A DNA stretch of 58,876 bases from positions 1 to 58,876 of the forward strand of contig JAFGEW010000040.1 in assembly GCA_016931415.1 (NCBI GenBank), written 5' to 3'. A program made the translations under genes and the position numbers. Position 1 is the stretch's first letter, and each line of letters begins with the position of its first letter. Below are positions 9,192 to 17,647 of the stretch, piece by piece. The DNA is from Verrucomicrobiota bacterium (GTDB lineage Bacteria > Auribacterota > JABMQX01 > JAFGEW01). The notes under the pieces were generated by a model. The model was not told where the DNA came from. It saw only the letters and a list, made by a program, of their open reading frames with translations, and made no database searches.

Positions 9192-10311
9192 ATGCTCAGC
9201 GAGCTGAAAGACAGATACGACGAGCTGAAGGCCCGGAGCGATGAGCTTCGGGGGTTTCTTTGACCTCGCCACAAAGCAGACGGAGCTCGACGAGCTCGAG
9301 AAGCGCATGGCGGCGCCCGGCTTCTGGAACAACCAGGAGAAGGCGCAAGAGACCATCGCCGCGGCCAACGAGCTGAAGGGCTGGCTCGAACCGGCCAAGC
9401 AGATCGCGCAGAAGCTCGACGACGCCGCCATGCTCGTCGAGCTGGCCGAAGAGGCGGCTGGAACGTCGGCCGGCGAGGATGCCTCGACCGAGGGCGACGT
9501 GGCCACGGAACTCGACGCGGCCGAGAAGATACTCGGCGAGCTCGAGGTCAAGCGCATGCTCGGCGGGCCTAACGACGCGGGCAACGCGATCGTGAGCATC
9601 AACGCCGGCGCCGGCGGCACCGAGGCATGCGACTGGGCCGAGATGCTGCTCCGCATGTACAAGCACTGGGCCGACGACCACGGCTACGAGATGCACATCG
9701 ACGAGATCCTCGCCGGTGACGAGGCGGGGATCAAGAACGTCACCTTCCGCGTCAAGGGGCCGAACGCCTTCGGCTACCTCAAGGCCGAGCGCGGTGTGCA
9801 TCGCCTGGTCCGCATCTCGCCCTACGACGCCAACAAGCGGCGGCACACCTCGTTTGCGTCCGTCGACGTCGTGCCCGAGGTGACCGACGATATTGACATC
9901 GAGATCAACGAGAACGATCTGCGCGTCGACACCTATCGGGCTGGCGGCCACGGCGGCCAGCACGTCAATAAGACCGACTCGGCGGTGCGCGTCACGCATA
10001 TCCCGACGGGCGTCGTCGCCGCATGCCAGAACGAGCGCTCGCAGTTCCAGAACAAGGCCGTGGCGATGAAGCAGCTCCGCGCCAAGCTCTACCAACGCGA
10101 GCAGGACCGCCGTGACGAGGCACTCCAGAAGGAGTACGGCAAGAAGAAGCGCATCGAGTGGGGCAGCCAAATCCGCTCGTACGTCTTCCAGCCCTACACG
10201 CTCGTCAAGGATCACCGCACCGACGTCGAGTACTCCAGCGTCCACGCCGTCATGGACGGCGACATCGACCGCTTCATCCACGCCTACTTGAAGGAATACG
10301 GCGGGAATTAG
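9192..10311 (+). CDS. prfB: Peptide chain release factor 2 (programmed +1 frameshift)
   Basis: Releases nascent chains at UGA and UAA codons. Translation from ATG 9192 gives 23 codons, MLSELKDRYDEL...ELRGFL, and then meets an in-frame TGA at 9261-9263. Slipping +1 by skipping T9261 continues as DLATKQTELDELEKRM, for a total of about 372 residues, normal for RF2. The peptidyl-hydrolysis motif GGQ is present in YRAGGHGGQHVNKTDS. The stop-recognition tripeptide reads SPY (in VRISPYDANKRRHTS) instead of the usual SPF. The last 66 bp are nearly duplicated at 12674-12739. Confidence 0.95.
9249..9264 (+). promoter_or_regulatory. prfB: RF2 autoregulatory +1 frameshift site
   Basis: CGGGGGTTTCTTTGAC: an internal Shine-Dalgarno-like GGGGG, three bases, the slippery codon CTT, the in-frame stop TGA, then C. 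It differs from the Escherichia coli site (AGGGGGTATCTTTGAC) at only two positions. Known mechanism: scarce RF2 lets the ribosome stall at UGA and slip to the +1 frame, so the factor controls its own level. Confidence 0.95.
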
Positions 10312-10315
10312 GAGG

Positions 10316-10348
10316 GGTCACGCGGAGGGGCAAAGGCGCCAAGGAGTA
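10316..10348. repeat. Intergenic CACGCGGAGG/CAAAGGCGCC-type repeat fragment
   Basis: Between the convergent prfB and lipoprotein genes lies GGTCACGCGGAGGGGCAAAG followed by GCGCCAAGG. A similar stretch, CTCACGCAAAGACGCGAGGG, follows the prfB remnant at about 12748-12767. Both look like short members of the ACGCAAAGGCGCAAAG-type intergenic repeats of some environmental bacteria. Each copy lies directly after the prfB 3' end sequence. Confidence 0.4.
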
Positions 10349-12601
10349 TCATCGGGGCAGCAGGGGGACGGTGATACTGTCCACCGTCACGCGCTCGCTG
10401 CTGATTGCCGTGATCTCGCGGAGTGCGTAATCGACCCGGAGCGTGTCGCCAACCGCCATTCCCACGAACTCCTCGCGCGAGTCTCTCCCGTCCCACGAGA
10501 TCACCAGATCGGCATACGTCTCCTTGAGGGTCACCCATTGGCCGACGACGAGCCTGACCGGCTCACCGCCTGGCCGTTGGATCGTGAGCGCGTACTCCGT
10601 GCGGGGCTGCTGTCCGAGACCGCCCGGCACCTCAACCTTCTCGAGCGGGCCAAGCGCGTACCTGTGCCACGTGCTCGTCAGCGGGACGATGTCTGCCTGA
10701 CCCTCGCGACCGTAGCTCAACTGCACCTTCCAGAACTCGGGATCGATGGCTTCCGGGTCACCGCCCGCTCCGATAGCATAGCCCACGAAGCACACATCGA
10801 CCGGTGTCGTGTAGATGCGCTTGACGCGAAGGGACAAGGGCCGGGACTCCCGATCGTCGGGGTTGCTCCCGCCGAGGAACTCTTTGAGATTCCGCTGGTT
10901 GTCCCCGTCGTAGTCCCTGTCCGCATCGGCCTCGTATCGGTCGGTGTTCTCGTACTTGTCCTCCCAGTCATTGGGCATGCCGTCTTTGTCGTCGTCGTTC
11001 TCCAGCCACGCGAAGCAGTACGGGCAGTGGTCCATGTCGTCGGGGTAGATCCAGCCGCAGATCTCGCATTGCCTTTCGCCGCAGCCGGCAGTCGGCAGCC
11101 ACCCGTCGGGATCGCTGGCGATGTCGCGCAGGACGAACTCGGACGGCACGTTCTGGATAGCCATGTCGGCTCTCAAGGCCCGGATGCGGTCGTCGAGTGC
11201 TTTGGGATCCACCGGTTCGCCCCGCTTGTTCTGCGCGGCCGAGGGCGGTTTGTTCTCGTGCTGGAGGGGCTCCCGAATCTCCGGCCCGAAATCGATCATG
11301 GAGATGGTCATGGCGACGTGGAGCGTCGGGTAGAGCGGCATCCGCCCGGTGATCGGCGGCGAGTTGTAGCGCGTGCTGTCGTCGATGGGCTCCCGAAGCC
11401 AATGCCGTTCCGGCCCCCAGTTGGACGGGGTGTCCCTGACAACAAACGACAGGCTGTCGACGACCAGGAAGTTGCGCGGCAGTTCGAGGGTGTCCTCCCT
11501 TTTCAGAAACCACCATCGAGGCAAGACCTTCGTCTTCGGCTCCGTGGCGAGCTTCGCCAGGAACAACGCAAGCTGGGGGTACTTGCACGAGCACACGACG
11601 GTCATGGAGTACTCGTCGTGGAACTCGCCGCCCGTTGCCCGGCCGTGCCACTTGATCTCGTGGATCGCCAGCACCTTGCTGTGGACGAGCAGCAGGAACA
11701 CGTCGCTCATGAACGACGATTGCCTGAGGATGTCGGCCGCTGCGGCTCTGTCGCTTCGCAGGTTCAGGGGACGTTCGACGGGCCCGTACATCCAGACGTT
11801 CTCTGCACGGGCGTATGTTGGGATACGCGACCAGAACTGCTGCAAATTGCCGAGAGCGACGTGGGGGGACTCGACTTCTTCGTGCGCGGCGCTGTCCCAC
11901 CAGGTGAGAAGTCGTCCGACGAGTGCGCCGTAGGCGGCATCCACCTGGGACCGCCACATCAGCCGCTCGTCGGGCGTGCCGAGGTTTGCGGCTTGGGCGA
12001 GCGGCTCGACGCCGGGTCGCACAAGCCTGGCCGAGAACTCGAACGTCGCCAGGACCGTCGTCCCTGCCGCATTGTCGGCCTGCTGCCGGAACCTGACGGT
12101 GACGACGTTCCTGAGGAACGGGACGCGTGTCTCGAGGGTCTGCCGAAGCTGCTCGACGTTCGCGGCGAGCGCCGCCTCGTCGCCGTCGAATGCACCCTTG
12201 ATCGTGCCGCGCAGAACGATGCGCACGGCGTCGCGATGGCCCGGCGTGCTCGCGCGGAACGGGTTCTCGACCCGCAGGGCGTCCAGACGACCAGTGCCGT
12301 CAACGAGGATGCTCGTGAGGCAGGCGTTGTCCGGCTTGGCGTTCTGGAGCGACTCGATGAACCGAATCCAGAACAGCCGTCGCTGCGAGAACGCCTCGAT
12401 CTCGAGCACTCTGCGGCCCGTAAGCTCGATCTGACGCGCGAGAGCGTCCGTTTCGGTCTCGGTCGCGGTCTGCGCGCTTCGGTCCACGTCGGAATCGCCG
12501 TCTTCGGGGGCTTTCCCGCGCTTGCCGCAGCCGCCCGTCGTCGCGGCGCACACAGCCGCCGCGACGCCAAGGGACGCAAGGAATCGGGCACGGGGTTTCA
12601 T
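10349..12601 (-). CDS. Large lipoprotein with zinc-ribbon, calcium-repeat and conserved C-terminal domain
   Basis: 750 residues. A type II signal peptide with lipobox TTGGC puts the lipidated Cys at residue 25. A long N-terminal region (about 60-470) resembles pilus-assembly-like or Amuc_1100-like proteins only in general shape. It is followed by a probable zinc ribbon (CGERQCEICGWIYPDD...CPYC, about residues 505-530), then a thrombospondin type 3-like acidic segment (DDDKDGMPNDWED...DADRDYDGDNQ) with the Asp/Asn spacing of calcium sites. The last about 165 residues are homologous to the neighbouring 215-residue lipoprotein. The gene converges on prfB. Function is unknown; an envelope structural role is inferred from the architecture. 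Confidence 0.8.
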   Translation of the reverse strand: MKPRARFLASLGVAAAVCAATTGGCGKRGKAPEDGDSDVDRSAQTATETETDALARQIELTGRRVLEIEAFSQRRLFWIRFIESLQNAKPDNACLTSILVDGTGRLDALRVENPFRASTPGHRDAVRIVLRGTIKGAFDGDEAALAANVEQLRQTLETRVPFLRNVVTVRFRQQADNAAGTTVLATFEFSARLVRPGVEPLAQAANLGTPDERLMWRSQVDAAYGALVGRLLTWWDSAAHEEVESPHVALGNLQQFWSRIPTYARAENVWMYGPVERPLNLRSDRAAAADILRQSSFMSDVFLLLVHSKVLAIHEIKWHGRATGGEFHDEYSMTVVCSCKYPQLALFLAKLATEPKTKVLPRWWFLKREDTLELPRNFLVVDSLSFVVRDTPSNWGPERHWLREPIDDSTRYNSPPITGRMPLYPTLHVAMTISMIDFGPEIREPLQHENKPPSAAQNKRGEPVDPKALDDRIRALRADMAIQNVPSEFVLRDIASDPDGWLPTAGCGERQCEICGWIYPDDMDHCPYCFAWLENDDDKDGMPNDWEDKYENTDRYEADADRDYDGDNQRNLKEFLGGSNPDDRESRPLSLRVKRIYTTPVDVCFVGYAIGAGGDPEAIDPEFWKVQLSYGREGQADIVPLTSTWHRYALGPLEKVEVPGGLGQQPRTEYALTIQRPGGEPVRLVVGQWVTLKETYADLVISWDGRDSREEFVGMAVGDTLRVDYALREITAISSERVTVDSITVPLLPR

Positions 12602-12673
12602 CGTACCGGTCTCTCGGGCCGATCAACCACTCGGAGCCACCTCTAGTGGTATATACACCGGGAGCCGGCCACC
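12602..12673 (-). promoter_or_regulatory. Leader/promoter region of lipoprotein A, similar to that of lipoprotein B
   Basis: This stretch resembles 13428-13500 upstream of the paralogous lipoprotein: both contain GTACC-GTCTC next to the start, ATCAACCAC/ACCAACCAC, CCACCTCTAGTGGTATATA versus CCACCTGCAATGGTCTATA, then a GCCGG stretch. Shared upstream DNA supports duplication of the whole gene plus regulatory region. No clear -35/-10 pair was fixed. Confidence 0.4.
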
Positions 12674-12739
12674 GTCCAGACCGTCGTGGACGGCGACATC
12701 GACCGCTTCATCCACGCCTACTTAAAGGAGTACGGCGGG
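12674..12739 (+). pseudogene. Remnant of the prfB 3' end (66 bp)
   Basis: Gapless match to the last codons of prfB (10240-10305), identical at 61 of 66 positions by eye. It would encode VVDGDIDRFIHAYLKEYGG, against the true RF2 ending VMDGDIDRFIHAYLKEYGGN. It has no start, no upstream RF2 sequence and lacks the real stop. It lies between two paralogous lipoproteins, in the same position relative to lipoprotein B that the true prfB end holds relative to lipoprotein A. Confidence 0.9.
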
Positions 12740-12779
12740 TCGCGCGCCTCACGCAAAGACGCGAGGGGGTAACGGCTTC

Positions 12780-13427
12780 TCACTCGGGTGACACGCCGAG
12801 CGTGACGTCGCCTATCGTCACCCCGTCGGGGCCGATCGCCGAGATCAGGTAGAGGGCATCGTTGACGGCAAGGGTCTGGCCGACCGCTTTGCCCAAGAAC
12901 TCCCGCCCTTCGTCCTTGCCCCACGCGACGGCGAAGTCGGCGCACGTCTCGTTCGTCGTCGTCCATCGGTGCATGGCGAGTTGGATCGGCCTGTCGCCGG
13001 GCCGTTGAATAGTCAGAAGGTAGGCATGTCGCTGCGGAGGGAATTCGGGGCCAGGTTCTGGAGCCTCGACCTTCTCAAGCGGGCCGAGCTTGTAGCCGTG
13101 CCACACGCTGTCCAGCGGAACGATCTCGGTCTCTGATCCACGCGTGTAGTTGAGCAGAAGGTTCCAGAACCTGGGGTCGACCACCTGCGCGTTGCCGCCG
13201 GCCTTGACGATGTAGCCAGTGAACCGCAAGCCCACCGGCTTTGAGTAGATCTTCGTGACGCGCAATGGGATCGAGGGCGATAGCGGCTGCGCCGGTTGAG
13301 ATTCTGTCGTGTCTTTCTGGACCTTACCGCTGCGAGGAGCCTGGCCGCACCCGCAGCCCGAAGTCGTCAAGGCGCACTCAAGCACCGCCAGGCCAGACAA
13401 CACAAGAAATGAGCCGGGGAATCTCAT
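12780..13427 (-). CDS. Lipoprotein paralogous to the C-terminus of the upstream large lipoprotein
   Basis: 215 residues with a type II signal peptide (lipobox TTSGC, Cys at residue 25), then a short Ser/Thr/Gln linker and one domain of about 160 residues. That domain aligns along its length with the end of the 750-residue lipoprotein: LRVTKIYSKPV / LRVKRIYTTPV, EIVPLDSVWHGYKLGPLEKVE / DIVPLTSTWHRYALGPLEKVE, and LTIQRPGDRPIQL / LTIQRPGGEPVRL. Identity is very roughly 45 percent. The long N-terminal part, the zinc ribbon and the calcium repeat are absent. Function is unknown. Confidence 0.8.
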   Translation of the reverse strand: MRFPGSFLVLSGLAVLECALTTSGCGCGQAPRSGKVQKDTTESQPAQPLSPSIPLRVTKIYSKPVGLRFTGYIVKAGGNAQVVDPRFWNLLLNYTRGSETEIVPLDSVWHGYKLGPLEKVEAPEPGPEFPPQRHAYLLTIQRPGDRPIQLAMHRWTTTNETCADFAVAWGKDEGREFLGKAVGQTLAVNDALYLISAIGPDGVTIGDVTLGVSPE

Positions 13428-13526
13428 AGTACCTGTCTCCTGAACGGGTCAGGACTGACCAACCACCTGCAATGGTCTATAGCCGGAGAACGAGCCGTTG
13501 TCCAGGTCCGGCGGGCACCGCCTTCC

Positions 13527-14288
13527 TTACGCCCACTCGTATTCGATGAACTGGGGCGAGTAGACTATCTGCATGGGGAGGTTTTCGGAGTCGGTTTCGG
13601 GCTCTGGGGGCAGCGCGGCGAGGTTGTTGGGACCGGCCAGCGCGGTGACGGCGGCGGCGAGCGCGTCGAGGATGTCGTCGCGGGCGACGGCCGAGCGGGG
13701 GAAGGTGTCGAGGGCCTCGGCGATGATGTCGTAGGCGTGCGGGTGGACGTGCTCGAGCACGCCGGCGCGTTCGAGGTAGCCCTGCTCGGTGCTCTTGTGG
13801 TGGGTCATCGGGCGGCCGCCCGCAAACGCCCAGAAGCAGAGCTCGGGATGGACCTCGCGGACGCAGGCGCGAGCACGCGCGTCGCGGCGCAGCAGTTCGT
13901 CGAGCTCGCGGATGCGCGGGACAATAGCCCAAGTCTGCTTCGAGATGCGGTTGCCGGTGAGACGCTCGTTGACGTCGCACGCTTTCTTGTAGGTCGGGGC
14001 GTAGACGGCCTCGCGGCACGGGACGGGGAAGACACTTGAGCGGCGCTCGCCAAGCAGCTTGCGCGCCTCGGTATCGCAAAGCCGTTCGCGGTCGCCGAGC
14101 GACGCCGACGCGTCGCCTTGGCGCAATCCGATGGGGCTGTCGATGCAGATGATCTCGGCGTCGCCGTGCGCCTGCCAGAGCGCGTCCGTGTTTTCGCAAA
14201 CGGCGAGCGAGGGTTCCCCCAGTTTGGGGAACGCGACCGCGAACCACCCGGCCGGACAGCCGTCAACGCCGACAAATGAAGCTCCCAA
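13527..14288 (-). CDS. DUF429 family protein
   Basis: About 253 residues, predicted to have a ribonuclease H-like fold. The family N-terminus VGVDGCPAGWFAVAF carries the first acidic residue. IICIDSPIGLRQ carries the second, and the ERLCDTEARKLLG plus SSVFPVPCREAVYAPTYKKA segments are typical of DUF429. VHPELCFWAF and ARDDILDALAAAVTAL near the end complete the acidic set. The start is uncertain: TTG 14288 has AGGAGG five bases upstream, while GTG 14306 adds six residues and has no ribosome site. Function is unknown; nuclease activity is only a fold-based suggestion. Confidence 0.85.
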   Translation of the reverse strand: MGASFVGVDGCPAGWFAVAFPKLGEPSLAVCENTDALWQAHGDAEIICIDSPIGLRQGDASASLGDRERLCDTEARKLLGERRSSVFPVPCREAVYAPTYKKACDVNERLTGNRISKQTWAIVPRIRELDELLRRDARARACVREVHPELCFWAFAGGRPMTHHKSTEQGYLERAGVLEHVHPHAYDIIAEALDTFPRSAVARDDILDALAAAVTALAGPNNLAALPPEPETDSENLPMQIVYSPQFIEYEWA

Positions 14289-14331
14289 CACGACCTCCTG
14301 CTGCACTCATGAGGTTCTGAGGCGCCTATGC

Positions 14332-14337
14332 TATACT
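14332..14337 (+). promoter_or_regulatory. Possible -10 element upstream of the MgtC-like gene
   Basis: TATACT at 14332-14337, about 32 bp before the ATG, in the short region shared with the divergent DUF429 gene. No good -35 box is visible, so this is a weak call. Confidence 0.3.
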
Positions 14338-14369
14338 GCGCGGCGAGCGTGTGCAAGGAGGGCGACGCG

Positions 14370-15071
14370 ATGCTGGCGGCGATCGGCGATCTGTTCAGGG
14401 CAACGGAGGTCTCGACGGGTGTGGCGGCGCTGCGGCTGCTCGCGGCGGTGGTGGCGGGGGCGCTCATCGGGTTGGAGCGCGAGGCGCACGCCAAGCCAGC
14501 GGGATTCCGGACCTACATCATCATCTGCCTGGGCGCGGCGCTGCTCATGATCCTGTCGATCTACGTCCCGCAGACGTTCGTGGACTTCAAGAACGGCGAT
14601 CCGGGCCGGATCGCGGCGCAGGTGGTCACGGGCATCGGCTTTCTGGGCGCGGGGGCCATCTTCCGGCTCGGCGTCACGGTGCGCGGACTGACGACGGCAG
14701 CGGCGATCTGGACGACGGCGGCGATCGGTCTGGTGCTCGGCGCGGGGCTGTTCGTGATCGGCGCGTTCGCCCTGCTCCTCGTGCTGGTAACGCTCACCGT
14801 GCTCGACATCGTCGAGCGGCGCATCATCGGTGGAACCGAGTATCGTTCGCTGCTCATCGTGTCGGACCGGCGGCCGGGACAGATCCGCCAGCTCACGGAT
14901 GTGCTCGCCCACCACAACGTGCCGCCGCATAAGCTGTCGGTCTCCGAGGAGCTTGAGCACGGGCGGATCGAGATCCGCGCGGTGGCGCGGCTTGATCGCG
15001 ACATCGACGTGCGGAGCTTTTTTGACGAGATCGAGGCGATCGAGGGTATACGCCACGTCGAGATCGAGTGA
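14370..15071 (+). CDS. MgtC/SapB family membrane protein
   Basis: 233 residues. The N-terminal MgtC domain has four or five transmembrane helices with the family signatures RLLAAVVAGALIGLERE, AGFRTYIIICLGAALLM, GIGFLGAGAIFR and GLTTAAAIWTTAAIGL. The C-terminal about 80 residues (SLLIVSDRRPGQIRQL...HVEIE) form an ACT-like cytoplasmic domain common in MgtC/YhiD proteins. ATG 14370 is chosen over an upstream ATG because AAGGAGG sits at ideal distance. MgtC proteins act in magnesium homeostasis or acid and ATP-synthase regulation in some pathogens; the role here is unknown. Confidence 0.92.
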   Translation: MLAAIGDLFRATEVSTGVAALRLLAAVVAGALIGLEREAHAKPAGFRTYIIICLGAALLMILSIYVPQTFVDFKNGDPGRIAAQVVTGIGFLGAGAIFRLGVTVRGLTTAAAIWTTAAIGLVLGAGLFVIGAFALLLVLVTLTVLDIVERRIIGGTEYRSLLIVSDRRPGQIRQLTDVLAHHNVPPHKLSVSEELEHGRIEIRAVARLDRDIDVRSFFDEIEAIEGIRHVEIE

Positions 15072-15137
15072 GATCGAAGCCCTTCAACCACGGGGATGGG
15101 GAATCCGGCCTCCGTGTCTCCGGACGACTCGAGCCTG

Positions 15138-17450
15138 CTATTCTTCCCCGACGGGCGCCGCTCTGAGCTCGAGGGTGACGAAGACGATGGATGAGCCGGC
15201 CCGGACGATGCCGCGCGGGCGAGTGCCGATTGTCTCCTCGAGGATCGAGGTCCGGATGTCGAACTCAAGCTCCGGGCCGCGGCCGTACCCGAACGGCAGG
15301 ATCGGCTGGGCCTTCGCGGCGTGCGCGAAAAAGACAGGCCGGCCTGTTGCCTTGAGGCGCGCGACGAGTTGGCCCGCCTCGGCGGGATCAGCCCATTTGC
15401 CGTCGAGCACGATCGCATCGACGCCGTACCGGGTGTGGTAGAGGAGCTGCATCACAAGCGGCGCCTGGGTCACGACGAGGTCGGGATCGAAGAGCACGAT
15501 GGCGTTGGGCGGGAACGGCTCCTCCCTGAAGAAGGCGTCGTACTGGGCGAGCACGTTGCGGCCCGGCTCGTGACGCTTCCACGGTTCGATGAGCTGCTGC
15601 TCGCGCACGGTGACGGCCGGCAGCACGACGGCCAGGATCGCCACGAGCACCTTGACCGCCTCGCCGAGGATGAGGCGGCCGGAAACCTCACGCAGCGCGA
15701 ACAGCGAGTACGCCACGAAGAAGTAGGCGAACGGCAGGTAGATGGGCACCAGCCGCGCCGCGCCGTGCATAAGCACGCCGCTCGTCATCGGGTTCCAGAT
15801 CGCCGTCACGAGCGAGACGAAGAACACGGCGAACGGGAACGTCAGCCCCGGCCGACGCGGCCGCACGAGGCAGAAGTAGGCAAAGAGGCTGATCCCGAGC
15901 AGGAAGAAGCCGAAGCCGAGCTCGTCGATGAGCTGGTAGAACCATTTGCCGTGATAGACCACGGCGCCGGCCTCGACGAGATACGGCGGCTGCCGCGCGG
16001 CGAACACCACGACGTAGGCCAGCGCCACGGCCGCGCCCGCCAGCTTGAGCGCCAGTCCGCCGCGCCAGGCGAGCACGCCATCCACGGCGACGCGGAACGC
16101 CGTCCCCCGCCGGTAGGCGGACCGCCAAACCATCGTCCCAAACACGACCAGCCCCGCAATGCCGCCGAGCCGCGCGACGGCCGCGGGCAGCCGCGCCGTC
16201 CAGTCGCCGTCGGCCGACGGGGCGAGCGCTTCGGTCAGCCCGCGGGCGAAGTTGCGCGTGTAGTAAGTGCCGAGGAACGAATCGAACAGGAGGGGCTGAA
16301 ACACGAACAGGAGGAATGCGAAGACGATGAACCGGTACAGCTTCTTGGGGTGGTACCGGCCGTAGGTGCTGCACGCGAAGACGAGCCACCCGATGAGCAG
16401 CGCCGGGTAGAGGTGCTGACCCGTGAGCACGAGCTGGCCGAGGGCGACGCCCACGAGCATGCCGAACGGCTTCACCTCGAGCCGCACGAACAGCACGAAG
16501 AAGAAGAAGGCGGTCCACACGAGGAGCTGGGCGATGATGGCGGGCGACGACGTGCGAACGAAGTAGGCCTGCGCCCAATTGAGCCCCAACAGCGCGGCGG
16601 CAAGCAACGCGACCTTGACGCTCGTAATCGCACGCACGAAGAGGAAAAACATCACAATAGCCACGACGGCGGCGAGCGCCGTGACGTGCGTCGCCCCCCA
16701 TCGCCCGAGCAGCGCGTGCCCGATGCCGATCCAGGTTGCCGCGAAGTGCAGGAACGCCGGGTAGATGGCTGTGGGGTCCGCCGTGGCGACGCGGTAGTTG
16801 TCGTCCAGACGCGTGCGCTCGGCCAGGTTGGCGGGCGTCTCGCCCTGCCAGAGCACGGCGCCGATCGGGTCGTCGAGCCGGAACGAACCGCGCTCGGCCA
16901 GCACCATGCCGCACACGAGGTGGCGGCCGGACTGGTGGCCGCGCCAAACGGTACGCATCGGCGGCATAAACAGGAACGCGGCGATGACGATGAGCACGGG
17001 CGCGTAGAACCACTCGTTGCGGAGCGCGAAGGTGTTGATCACCTCCTTGACGCCGGACAGGAAGCCCTCGGCGCGCCGGGCCCGGTGCACCACGTCGCGA
17101 AAGGGACGCCCACGGCGCTCGGGCGGCTTGGCGCGCGGCGCGAGCAGCTCACGCGGCTTGAGCCTCGTCGCCAGCATCCCGAGCACAGAGAGCCCGGCGA
17201 CGACCCCGACGAGCAGGTGAAGCGAGAACACGCCGATCTCGCCCAGGACGAACCCGGCCCACCCGGTGATGAGCATCGAGATCGCCACCTGGACGATGAT
17301 CGATGTGACCGGGCCGAGCAACTCGCCCACGAGCCGGCGCACGCGCTCGTAGCGTTTCATCACGCTGCGCCACAGCACCGCGCCCGGCGCCATGAACAGC
17401 ACCAGCACGGCGATGCAGCCGAACACGGCTTTGAGCAGCGTGGTGAGCAC
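15138..17450 (-). CDS. Multi-pass membrane protein, GT-C glycosyltransferase-like
   Basis: 770 residues with roughly 14-16 hydrophobic helices and a short hydrophilic C-terminal domain. The pattern resembles GT39/ArnT-like lipid-linked sugar transferases: an extracytoplasmic loop with acidic and polar residues after an early helix (RTVWRGHQSGRHLVCGMVLAERGSFRLDDP), then many helices and a soluble end. No family motif is decisive. The GTG at 17450 has GGGAG about seven bases upstream and begins just before the first helix. An ATG at 17517-17519 would add 23 residues without a ribosome site. The gene converges on mgtC. A cell-surface glycosylation role is inference. Confidence 0.7.
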   Translation of the reverse strand: MLTTLLKAVFGCIAVLVLFMAPGAVLWRSVMKRYERVRRLVGELLGPVTSIIVQVAISMLITGWAGFVLGEIGVFSLHLLVGVVAGLSVLGMLATRLKPRELLAPRAKPPERRGRPFRDVVHRARRAEGFLSGVKEVINTFALRNEWFYAPVLIVIAAFLFMPPMRTVWRGHQSGRHLVCGMVLAERGSFRLDDPIGAVLWQGETPANLAERTRLDDNYRVATADPTAIYPAFLHFAATWIGIGHALLGRWGATHVTALAAVVAIVMFFLFVRAITSVKVALLAAALLGLNWAQAYFVRTSSPAIIAQLLVWTAFFFFVLFVRLEVKPFGMLVGVALGQLVLTGQHLYPALLIGWLVFACSTYGRYHPKKLYRFIVFAFLLFVFQPLLFDSFLGTYYTRNFARGLTEALAPSADGDWTARLPAAVARLGGIAGLVVFGTMVWRSAYRRGTAFRVAVDGVLAWRGGLALKLAGAAVALAYVVVFAARQPPYLVEAGAVVYHGKWFYQLIDELGFGFFLLGISLFAYFCLVRPRRPGLTFPFAVFFVSLVTAIWNPMTSGVLMHGAARLVPIYLPFAYFFVAYSLFALREVSGRLILGEAVKVLVAILAVVLPAVTVREQQLIEPWKRHEPGRNVLAQYDAFFREEPFPPNAIVLFDPDLVVTQAPLVMQLLYHTRYGVDAIVLDGKWADPAEAGQLVARLKATGRPVFFAHAAKAQPILPFGYGRGPELEFDIRTSILEETIGTRPRGIVRAGSSIVFVTLELRAAPVGEE

Positions 17451-17572
17451 CGAGCGTCTCCCGTCAGCGAGCGAACGCAACCGGGGATGAGTGTAGTGGA
17501 GCGCGCCGCGCACGGTCAATGTGTGTCATGGAACGACCCGTGCGCGCACATGCACTGCGGACGGCTTTTCGC

Positions 17573-17600
17573 TTGCCGACGAGGAGGCGCGTGATACCAT
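17573..17600 (+). promoter_or_regulatory. Possible promoter of the membrane protein-fmt-permease run
   Basis: TTGCCG at 17573-17578, a 16-bp spacer and TACCAT at 17595-17600, about 48 bp before the GTG at 17648. Weak match, supported by position in a divergent intergenic region. Confidence 0.3.
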
Positions 17601-17647
17601 CGGGGCCTTGAATCCGTTTCTCACGCCGAATCGGAGCACACACCGTC

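Noticed and set aside
9261-9263. In-frame TGA early in prfB taken as a broken gene
   Set aside because: The surrounding CGGGGGTTTCTTTGAC is the conserved RF2 frameshift site, so this is regulation, not a mutation.
10538-12646. Plus-strand 702-codon frame opposite the large lipoprotein
   Set aside because: The minus strand has a perfect lipobox, zinc-ribbon motif and a paralog, so the plus frame is a shadow.
15321-17594. Plus-strand 757-codon frame opposite the GT-C-like protein
   Set aside because: Highly charged Glu/Arg/His-rich shadow; the opposite strand gives a plausible multi-helix membrane protein.
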